Assembly: GCA_029245865.1 (NCBI GenBank)
Contig: JAQWOM010000002.1
Coordinates: 16,671 to 80,670 of the forward strand
Reading direction: 5' to 3'
Length of the DNA: 64,000 nt
DNA from: Planctomycetota bacterium
GTDB taxonomy: Bacteria; Planctomycetota; B15-G4
Each line of letters opens with the position of its first letter. Within the stretch, counting starts at the first letter, position 1. A program made the translations under genes and the position numbers. Below are positions 36,061-42,926 of this stretch, in pieces. The notes below the pieces were generated by a model. The model had not been told where the DNA came from and did not search any database. It saw nothing but the letters and a program-made list of their open reading frames with translations.

Positions 36061-37122
36061 ATGCCGTTTCTTTTCACACTTCCTTCCGTGTCAGCAGTCG
36101 TGCGCTCTCCGATTCGCGTGCTCTTCGCGACCGCCTTCATCTGCCCCCTCCTCGGCGCCACCGTGCAAGAAGTCCTCGAGGGGTCTGTCCCAGGAGATGT
36201 CGAGGTTGTCGAAGTCGGTGCCCCCGCGAATCGAATCATGGCCACCGTTTCCGGCGAGCCCATCACGAGTTCCGACGTAAACTACTCGCTGTGGGTTCTG
36301 GCCCAGGGAGGTGCTGCAGATCCAGAACTTGAAGCCACCATCCTTCGTCGCATGGCGGAAGAGATCTTGCTTGCACAGGAAGCCACCCGGCTGGGCTTGG
36401 ACCTCTCTCCCTCACAGGTTGATGATCGCTGGCAATCCTGGTTCGGCTTCAAACCGAACTATGAAGAAAGCGCTCTGACCTCCGGCACCACCGTGGCGCG
36501 CCAGCGAGCACTGGCCAAGCGCACCGTCCTGGCCGAACTGTACGTCTACAATCGGGTCGGACTGATGAACATGCCCGGCGCGCGCATTGAAGTCGACCTG
36601 GCTCTCAAGCACATGGTCGACGTCACACCGCAGCAGCTCCGCGAGTATTTCCTCGAGTTTGAGGATCAACTGGACCAGCCGGCCTCGGTGTCGTTCAGCG
36701 CCTACCCGACGGCTGATCTGGAAACCGCCGAATCGGTGGGTGCCGCTCTTCGCAGAAATCTCGCCCCAGCAGGCATCCAACCCATCCGACAGCAAATCCC
36801 GATCGACGCCGTCTCGGACGTCTTCGCCTATGAGCCCGAGTTGGCCTCTTTTGTGCGCGAAGGCCTGGACGGGTCCATCAGCGCCCCGACCCTCGTCCAG
36901 AGCGAGGGCGGCCCCGCCTTCCTCGTCGTCCAGATCACGGGCCACACCGAGGCCCTCCCAGCGGTCTTTGGCGACGTGCAGGACGTGCTCCGGAACCGGA
37001 TCCAGTCCAATCTGCTGGTTCAGGCCAAGCGGGAAATCCTGCTCAAACTTTCGCGCCAGGCCGTCTACTACCCGGCAAATCTCTTTTCTGAGCCAATCCC
37101 GGCCCTTCCAGAGGAAGGCTGA
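36061..37122 (+). CDS. SurA-like periplasmic chaperone/parvulin-type isomerase, degenerate PPIase domain
   Basis: About 353 residues. A hydrophobic segment (RVLFATAFICPLLGATV) near the start is a signal peptide or anchor. Residues 50-190 match a SurA N-terminal chaperone domain: MATVSGEPITSSDVNYSLWV, then MAEEILLAQEATRLGLDLSP and IEVDLALKHMVDVTPQQLREY. Residues 205-310 follow a parvulin outline, with FVREGLDGSISAPTLVQSEG in place of the usual end of the fold, but lack the histidine and phenylalanine positions I would expect. Chaperoning of exported proteins is likelier than catalysis. ATG 36061 is preferred; GTG 36034 overlaps the mfd stop by 4 bp and would allow coupling. Confidence 0.68.
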   Translation: MPFLFTLPSVSAVVRSPIRVLFATAFICPLLGATVQEVLEGSVPGDVEVVEVGAPANRIMATVSGEPITSSDVNYSLWVLAQGGAADPELEATILRRMAEEILLAQEATRLGLDLSPSQVDDRWQSWFGFKPNYEESALTSGTTVARQRALAKRTVLAELYVYNRVGLMNMPGARIEVDLALKHMVDVTPQQLREYFLEFEDQLDQPASVSFSAYPTADLETAESVGAALRRNLAPAGIQPIRQQIPIDAVSDVFAYEPELASFVREGLDGSISAPTLVQSEGGPAFLVVQITGHTEALPAVFGDVQDVLRNRIQSNLLVQAKREILLKLSRQAVYYPANLFSEPIPALPEEG

Positions 37123-37271
37123 TCGGGATCAGCCCGTCCCCTCAATCGCACTTTCTCGGAAATCCCGGGCACAACGTGCGGTTGCCAGAGTGACCCAGAC
37201 CGCTAGAATCGACTGCTTCCTCATGCCCGGGCCGGTTTCGGTCCAGGCGGCACCCTGGCGGAGACGCCCCC

Positions 37272-38825
37272 GTGGCCGACCAGAAGTATCCGGATCTCGT
37301 CTACCAGAAACACCACGGTGTGGGCCTGGACTCAGAACACTCCTTCGAGGATGCCCTCAGGGAACTCGTTCGCAACTCCCCATACCTTGGCATCTCCTTG
37401 CTGCTGCACCTCGCCGTGCTGCTGATCATGTTCAACATGACGACACCCGTGCTCGTGGACGACGCAGCCAAGAAGATCGTGGCCACGCCTGAAGAACCTC
37501 CGGAAGCGATCCCACCGGAGCCTCCTGAAGAGGAGCCAGAACCCGAAGAGATCGAGGAAGTCATTGAAGAGCCTGTCGTGACCGAGGTGGTCACAGACGT
37601 CGAAGAAATCGTCGACAACGTCACAGACGATCTACCGTTCGACAACACGGGTCAGAACGATGTCATCGGTGTCGGCGCTGGTGCTGGAGGCGGCTTTGGT
37701 CGCAACGGCAAAGCGGGCACGCGCGGCAAGCGGGCTGGCAAACCCTATGTCGCGGCGGTGGAAGATGCGCTCATCTGGCTGAAGAATCACCAGAACCCTG
37801 ACGGCTACTGGGCCGCCAATGAGTTCGACCTCGAGTGCGGCAAGCTCGGTGACGATGGCCCATGCACTGGTCTGGGCTTCACCCGCCACGATGTGGGAGT
37901 CACAGGCCTTGCTCTGCTGGCATTCCTCGGTGCCGACAACACCGACACACGTGGCAAGCACAAGGATGTTGTCAAAGAAGGCATGCGATACCTGCTGAGC
38001 ACGCAGGACAAATCTACGGGCAACTTCGCTGACCCGATGCACAGCGAGCACACCTACGACCACATGCTCGCAACCCTCGCCGTGGTGGAAGCGCACGCGC
38101 TCACCGGCAAGCTCAAGTACAAGAGGTCTGCCGAGAAAGGCTTGGCCTACATGTACTCCCTGCGCAACCCAGGCGCCGCCTGGCGTTACGCAGATTTCAG
38201 CTCACCGGAAATGATCGCTTACCCCAACGACGTCTCCGCCACAGGCTGGGCGATCATGGCCATGACCATGGCCAAAGACTACGACCTCAAAGTCGACGAC
38301 ACCGCGCTCGCGGATGCCTACGACTTCGTCGATGAGATGACGGACAGCAACGGGCGGACGGGGTACTTCGATCAAGGAGGCGGCAGTTCACGTCTTCCCG
38401 GTCTCGACGTCACCTTCCCGGCCACGGACACCGAGGCGATGACTGCCGTCGGAGTTCTTTGCCGCATCTTCGCGGACCCCGGCTTCGAGAAAGCGGGTAA
38501 TGAAGCGATGGTCAAGAAGGGCGTCAAGTTGATGCTCGACACCCCCATCTTGTGGAACGACAGCAACCCTGGACGCATTGACTTCTACTACTGGTACTAC
38601 GCCACGTATGCGATGTACCAGGTAGGCGGACGCGACTGGAGCACCTGGCAGGACGGCATCAAGATGATTGCCGCCCAGCAGATTCAAGAAGGCGAGATGA
38701 AGGGCTCCTGGGATCCACAGGTCGATCCATGGGGGCCTGCCGGTGGGCGCGTGTATTCCACGGCCATCCTCGCGCTCTTGATGGAAGTGTTCTACCGCTA
38801 CGACACGGTCATGGGATCGCACTGA
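37272..38825 (+). CDS. TonB-like N-terminus joined to prenyltransferase/squalene-cyclase-type repeats
   Basis: A 517-residue protein. One membrane helix at about 39-55 (LGISLLLHLAVLLIMFNM) is followed by a Pro/Glu-rich stretch of about 60 residues (residues 68-115), as in TonB and related periplasm-spanning proteins. A Gly-rich hinge (GVGAGAGGGFGRNGKAG) leads to residues 160-517. These contain alpha/alpha-barrel repeats such as ALIWLKNHQNPDGYW, GVTGLALLAFLG, GMRYLLSTQDKSTGNF and TAVGVLCRIF, typical of the prenyltransferase/squalene oxidase repeat fold. The DxDD cyclase motif is not seen, so a binding role is likelier than cyclisation. GGAG precedes the GTG start by 8 nt. Confidence 0.72.
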   Translation: MADQKYPDLVYQKHHGVGLDSEHSFEDALRELVRNSPYLGISLLLHLAVLLIMFNMTTPVLVDDAAKKIVATPEEPPEAIPPEPPEEEPEPEEIEEVIEEPVVTEVVTDVEEIVDNVTDDLPFDNTGQNDVIGVGAGAGGGFGRNGKAGTRGKRAGKPYVAAVEDALIWLKNHQNPDGYWAANEFDLECGKLGDDGPCTGLGFTRHDVGVTGLALLAFLGADNTDTRGKHKDVVKEGMRYLLSTQDKSTGNFADPMHSEHTYDHMLATLAVVEAHALTGKLKYKRSAEKGLAYMYSLRNPGAAWRYADFSSPEMIAYPNDVSATGWAIMAMTMAKDYDLKVDDTALADAYDFVDEMTDSNGRTGYFDQGGGSSRLPGLDVTFPATDTEAMTAVGVLCRIFADPGFEKAGNEAMVKKGVKLMLDTPILWNDSNPGRIDFYYWYYATYAMYQVGGRDWSTWQDGIKMIAAQQIQEGEMKGSWDPQVDPWGPAGGRVYSTAILALLMEVFYRYDTVMGSH

Positions 38826-38866
38826 CCTGACACTGTGACGGCAGCGTCGTGATGCCTGGGCCTGAG

Positions 38867-39490
38867 TTACGCCGGGCTCTGGGGCAAAGGCAGCAAACCG
38901 GCTTCCCTCAGGAAGCCTGCCAGGATGACTCCGCCCTGCTCGGTCAGAATCGACTCGGGGTGAAACTGCACCCCGAAACGCGGGAGTTCCTTGTGCCTGA
39001 CGCCCATCACCTGCCCCTCCTCCGTCCAGGCCGTTAAACGCAGGCAGTCGGGCAAGCCACTGGCCGAAGCCCTCAGGGAGTGATAGCGGCCTGCCTGGAA
39101 GGGATTGGGCAACCCTTCAAAAGAGGGGTCGTCATGAAAGACAGGAGAAGCTTTTCCGTGAGCCGGTAGGGGATCCCGCTCGAGCGCACCGCCATAACTT
39201 TCAATGAGGGCCTGGTGCCCGAGACAAACGCCCAGCAACGGCATCGCGCTCGGCATTTGATCCAGGAGATCGGGGCAGATCCCCGACGCACGTGGGTGCC
39301 CAGGACCAGGGCTCAGGACAATGCCGTCGGGAGCGTTGTCGAGGACCTGATCGACAGTCAACGCATCGTTGCGCTCGACCTGGACATCAACTCCCAGGAC
39401 AGCCAGCGCTTGGTACAGATTCCAGGTGAAGGAATCGTATTTGTCGACCAGGAGAAGCCGAGCCAATCCTGCGGCCCCTGCTCCCGGCAC
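38867..39490 (-). CDS. Glutamine amidotransferase, anthranilate/aminodeoxychorismate synthase component II
   Basis: A 207-residue class I amidotransferase. LLLVDKYDSFTWNLYQAL opens the fold, GIVLSPGPGHPRASG is the oxyanion region, LLGVCLGHQALIESYGG holds the nucleophilic cysteine and FGVQFHPESILTEQG the catalytic His and Glu. This is the TrpG/PabA pattern. Many bacteria use one such protein for tryptophan and folate, and no trpE or pabB is visible, so I give no symbol. GTG 39490 is used; TTG 39466 is an alternative starting directly before the first strand. It begins 14 bp after rpsT on the same strand. Confidence 0.85.
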   Translation of the reverse strand: MPGAGAAGLARLLLVDKYDSFTWNLYQALAVLGVDVQVERNDALTVDQVLDNAPDGIVLSPGPGHPRASGICPDLLDQMPSAMPLLGVCLGHQALIESYGGALERDPLPAHGKASPVFHDDPSFEGLPNPFQAGRYHSLRASASGLPDCLRLTAWTEEGQVMGVRHKELPRFGVQFHPESILTEQGGVILAGFLREAGLLPLPQSPA

Positions 39491-39503
39491 GGCCTCGATG
39501 GCC

Positions 39504-39773
39504 TTAGGCGCTCTTGCCGGCAGCCGCCTGACGTGCCACGAGAGCCTTGCGCCGCGCAGCGGTGTTCGCGTGCAGCACATTCGTCTTCGCGGCCTTGTCG
39601 ATCCGCTTGTAGGCAAGATTCACGGCAGCCTGCAAAGCCTGCGCATCACCACCCTCGGCGACCTCGCGGACGCGACGCATGGCGGTTCTCACGGCAGAAG
39701 ACTTTGTCCGGTTGAGCAGACGCTTCTTTGCGTCCTGGCGCACACGCTTCTGGGCAGACTTGTTGTTTGGCAT
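39504..39773 (-). CDS. rpsT: 30S ribosomal protein S20
   Basis: An 89-residue, very basic helical protein, matching S20 in length and pattern: MPNNKSAQKRVRQDAKKRLL, then RTKSSAVRTAMRRVREV, YKRIDKAAKTNVLHANTAAR and an alanine/lysine tail. S20 is a primary 16S rRNA binder in the 30S body. The TPR-protein gene is upstream (63 bp) and the amidotransferase gene follows. Confidence 0.95.
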   Translation of the reverse strand: MPNNKSAQKRVRQDAKKRLLNRTKSSAVRTAMRRVREVAEGGDAQALQAAVNLAYKRIDKAAKTNVLHANTAARRKALVARQAAAGKSA

Positions 39774-39836
39774 CGGAATATTCCGGGGCGATCCGCCGCC
39801 GGGCCCTGTGGAAATCGATTCGGCTCGTTTGTCTGG

Positions 39837-41171
39837 TCAGGTCCTGAACTCGTCGATCTTCGAGGCCACATCCTTGTAGTGGATGTCGATCTCGTAGACT
39901 TCCATGAAACGCGCGAGGGCTTGTGAAGTGTCTCCCATACGCTCACAGACGAGCCCCAGACTGTAGCAGATCTCCTTACCTCGGTCGCCACCCTGAGGCC
40001 CTCCCACGAGGTCCAAGGCTTGCTCAAACTGGCGTCTGGCCAGGGGAAGCAAGCCCTTTCGAGTGAAACAGGCGCCCAATCCCTGCCGGGCTTCGACCTC
40101 GTAGCGGGGGTCCGTCGCCACAGATTGAAAGTGCTCGATGGCTTGCTCGGTGTCTCCAGACCGGTAGCAAGAGCGCGCCAGCTTCGCCTGAAGCCCCAGA
40201 TCGCCAGGCTTGCGGGCCAAGCGTCGGCTCAGTTCCTGGCATTCGGCCTCTCGAAAGGCCCGTTGAGCAGCCTTGGACGCGGCCTCGTCCTGGCCGGCGC
40301 TTTTCACGGCCTTGCGTAGATGCCCGAGCGCCACATCCCCGGCCAGGTCGAGCAGGCTGTCCTCCTCGGAATGGTGCTCCAGGCCCGTCCGGATCGTCCT
40401 CTCTGCTCCTTCTAGATCGGCCCCTCGAAGCTGAGTTCGAGCCAACTGTCGGCACAGGTCGACGTCTTGTGGCGCTTGCTCAAAAGCTTTGCGCAAGCTC
40501 TCGATGTCTTCCTTGAGCTGATCCTCCGTGCGATGGATGCGGCGCCCCACCTCCACCTTACGCATGGCTTCGGGATGACGGGCAAGCTCACGAGAAGAGG
40601 TCGCCGATTCAAATCGCGTGGACGCCAACGTCCCCTCGGCCGCCAGGTGCTTACGCAGCTTTTCTAGCTCGGGGTCGTTTTCACCAAGAGCGTGCGCACG
40701 GTCCAGGTAGGCAATCGCTTCCTGAACCCGTCGCAATGTGTAAAGCAGCTTGCCCGCCGACTTGAGCGCATGGAAATCATTCGCGTCCAGCGCAAGGCGA
40801 TGCTCCCACGTGGCCAGCGCCTCTTCTGGACGATCGAGTTGCTCCAGAGCCTCTGCCAATCGAGCTGCAAGCTGGGCATCACCAGGATTCTTCTCGAGCC
40901 CTGCCTCACAGGTCTTCAGGAGAGCCGCCGCCTGCTGGGCTCCAGCCAACCCCGCTGCAGCCGCTCGCAAAGACTTGGCAGCCGCCCGATCGAGGAAGGA
41001 CGCCCCCCCCTTGAGCTCCACCCTTCGCCGATACGCCGCCAGCAAGCCAGCCCGAGCGCCTCCGTGCCCGGGCGAAGCAACCAGCACCTGTTTGTACAGC
41101 GCGATCGCCTGCGCCGGGTTGCGCTTACGAAGGGCCTGTTCGGCCTTGTCGAGAAATCGGGACAGATCCAT
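39837..41171 (-). CDS. TPR-repeat protein
   Basis: A 444-residue protein with no signal peptide. Tetratricopeptide units are clear at the N-terminus (FLDKAEQALRKRNPAQAIAL), near residues 92-165 (AARLAEALEQLDRPEEALAT and LYTLRRVQEAIAYLDRAHAL) and at the C-terminus (CYRSGDTEQAIEHFQ, GLVCERMGDTSQALARFMEV). Between them is a charged helical region without obvious repeats. TPRs mediate protein contacts, but partners cannot be named. ATG 41171 is chosen because the first repeat starts right there. It is divergent from def with 68 bp between starts. Confidence 0.82.
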   Translation of the reverse strand: MDLSRFLDKAEQALRKRNPAQAIALYKQVLVASPGHGGARAGLLAAYRRRVELKGGASFLDRAAAKSLRAAAAGLAGAQQAAALLKTCEAGLEKNPGDAQLAARLAEALEQLDRPEEALATWEHRLALDANDFHALKSAGKLLYTLRRVQEAIAYLDRAHALGENDPELEKLRKHLAAEGTLASTRFESATSSRELARHPEAMRKVEVGRRIHRTEDQLKEDIESLRKAFEQAPQDVDLCRQLARTQLRGADLEGAERTIRTGLEHHSEEDSLLDLAGDVALGHLRKAVKSAGQDEAASKAAQRAFREAECQELSRRLARKPGDLGLQAKLARSCYRSGDTEQAIEHFQSVATDPRYEVEARQGLGACFTRKGLLPLARRQFEQALDLVGGPQGGDRGKEICYSLGLVCERMGDTSQALARFMEVYEIDIHYKDVASKIDEFRT

Positions 41172-41239
41172 GGCGTCGAAAGGTAGCACGAGGCCCCTCC
41201 CAGGTGACGCATCAGGGTCTGTGCGCTACCCTGCGCCTC

Positions 41240-41749
41240 ATGAAACTGCGCACCTACCCCGACCCTGTCCTTCTGAAACGCTCTGAAACTGTCGAGAACT
41301 TCGACGAAGAGCTCCGAGAGAAGGTCGCTCAGATGTGGGACCTCATGTACGACAAAGGTGGGGTGGGCCTCGCAGCGGCTCAGGTCGGCTGGTCGGTGCA
41401 GCTGCTTCTCATGAACCCGAGCGGATCCCGCGAAGACCGCGACGCCGAGCGTGTCGTCGTGAATCCGAAAGTGATCAAGAGCTGGGGGAAAGAAAAATCG
41501 GAGGAAGGCTGCCTTTCTTTCCCTGACATCACTGTAGATGTCACACGCAAAAAAGGCCTTCGCTTGGCTTGGCAAGATGAGCATGGCAAGCAGTACGAAG
41601 AAGACATCAACGACTTCCCCGCCCGTGTCATCCAACACGAGATTGATCACCTCGAAGGTGTGCTCCTGGTTCATCGGATGAGTCCCGTGGACCGAATTCG
41701 CTATCGCCGTGAGCTCGAGGAGATGCTGGCCTCGGGGACAACCGGCTAG
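41240..41749 (+). CDS. def: Peptide deformylase
   Basis: A 169-residue metallohydrolase. The three PDF motifs are complete: GVGLAAAQ at 41-48, EEGCLS with the metal ligand Cys91, and QHEIDH with His133, Glu134 and His137. It removes the formyl group from nascent proteins at the ribosome exit. The ATG at 41240 gives the standard N-terminus MKLRTYPDPVL; an upstream extension to 41204 is unlikely. ribF starts 17 bp downstream, so they probably share a transcript. Confidence 0.95.
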   Translation: MKLRTYPDPVLLKRSETVENFDEELREKVAQMWDLMYDKGGVGLAAAQVGWSVQLLLMNPSGSREDRDAERVVVNPKVIKSWGKEKSEEGCLSFPDITVDVTRKKGLRLAWQDEHGKQYEEDINDFPARVIQHEIDHLEGVLLVHRMSPVDRIRYRRELEEMLASGTTG

Positions 41750-41766
41750 ACAAAGTCGAACGCACC

Positions 41767-42717
41767 GTGCAGCGCCATCACGTCCAAACGCTCGACGAAC
41801 TGGACATCGCCCTTCGTGGCAGTTCGGTCACCATCGGCGTCTTCGACGGCTTGCACCTTGGACACCAGAGCATCTTCGACCGGCTGCTCTCCGCAGCGGA
41901 GCGGCGTCAATCCCCTTCGGTGTGCATCACTTTCTCAGTGCACCCCAAGTCTGTACTCACGAACCGCACGCCACAGCACATCCTGTCGCTCGAACACCGT
42001 CTCGAACTCATCGAAGCACTCGGTGTCGACGTCATCATTGTGATCGAATTCGGACCTGAGATTGCGCAAATCGAACCTGAGCGATTCGTCGAAGAGTTGC
42101 TCGTACGAAAGCTCGGCATCGCCGAATTGATCATCGGGCACGACACAACTATCGGACACAATCGACGGGGCGACTCCAAACTTCTGGTGGAGTTAGGGCT
42201 CCGCCACGGCTTTGAAGTCGTCACCATGGGCGAAGTGATTGTCGACGGCCTGACTGTTTCCTCAACAGCTGTGCGTCGTGCCATTGCGGCTGGTGAATTG
42301 ATCACTGCGCGACGCCTTCTAGGGCGTCCGGTGTCCTTGCTTGGCCAGATCGTGCACGGAGATGGGCGCGGAGCGACTCTTGGATTTCCCACCGCGAATC
42401 TAGAAGTCACGAGCGAAGCCTTCCCACCGCTCGGCGTTTATGCAGTGACGGCAAAATGCACGCTGGGCTCCCTACCAGGTGTCATGAACTACGGCATGCG
42501 CCCAACGTTTCGCCAAGCTGCAGAGCGCGCCGTCTTCGAGGTGCATCTTCTCGACCGTACAGACCTCTCGCTCTATGGAGAGCAGATGGAAGTCTCGCTC
42601 CACAAATATCTGCGACGTGAACGGCGCTTCACTGGGCCCGACGAGCTGAAACAGCAGATTCACGAGGACATCGCCGCAGCGCGCGTGGTGCTCGATCGCA
42701 TCAGCCCGGCAGGCTGA
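41767..42717 (+). CDS. ribF: Bifunctional riboflavin kinase/FAD synthetase
   Basis: A 316-residue protein of normal RibF length. The N-terminal nucleotidyltransferase domain has GVFDGLHLGH (HxGH at 30-33) and VNP-like HNRRGDS. The C-terminal flavokinase domain has GQIVHGDGRGATLGFPTANL with the PTAN motif, VMNYGMRPTF and the glutamate in FEVHLLD. It phosphorylates riboflavin to FMN and adenylates it to FAD. The start is GTG 41767, 17 bp after def. The flavoprotein LhgO is a possible client, but the link is general. Confidence 0.95.
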   Translation: MQRHHVQTLDELDIALRGSSVTIGVFDGLHLGHQSIFDRLLSAAERRQSPSVCITFSVHPKSVLTNRTPQHILSLEHRLELIEALGVDVIIVIEFGPEIAQIEPERFVEELLVRKLGIAELIIGHDTTIGHNRRGDSKLLVELGLRHGFEVVTMGEVIVDGLTVSSTAVRRAIAAGELITARRLLGRPVSLLGQIVHGDGRGATLGFPTANLEVTSEAFPPLGVYAVTAKCTLGSLPGVMNYGMRPTFRQAAERAVFEVHLLDRTDLSLYGEQMEVSLHKYLRRERRFTGPDELKQQIHEDIAAARVVLDRISPAG

Positions 42718-42751
42718 TTCTCGATCTGGCTGTGTCAGGCCGGCTCGCATG

Positions 42752-42771
42752 CCACGCCGTACAAAGCGTGG
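42752..42771. other. Short perfect hairpin abutting the tRNA 3' end
   Basis: CCACGC (42752-42757) and GCGTGG (42766-42771) pair perfectly around an 8-nt loop. On the minus strand the stem begins within the CCA end of tRNA-Phe. No T-run follows. It may help 3' processing or end the transcript. Confidence 0.4.
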
Positions 42772-42844
42772 TGGGCAGACCCGGAATCGAACCGGGGACA
42801 CCGGCATTTTCAGTGCCGTGCTCTACCAACTGAGCTATCTGCCC
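42769..42844 (-). tRNA. tRNA-Phe (GAA)
   Basis: The minus strand folds into a complete 76-nt cloverleaf. The acceptor stem GGGCAGA pairs with TCTGCCC, the D arm holds AGCTCAGTTGGTAGAGC, the anticodon loop is CTGAAAA (anticodon GAA) closed by GGCA/TGCC, and the T arm contains GGTTCGATTCC. The discriminator A and a genomically encoded CCA follow. It lies between ribF (convergent) and the zinc-ribbon/coiled-coil gene. Confidence 0.96.
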
Positions 42845-42926
42845 GCGCGTCTGCTAGGACGTGCGAGCGGGCAGTGTGGTGAAAGCCCGCGTGGCGATCA
42901 AGGCTAGAAGAGGCCTCGAGTGTCGA

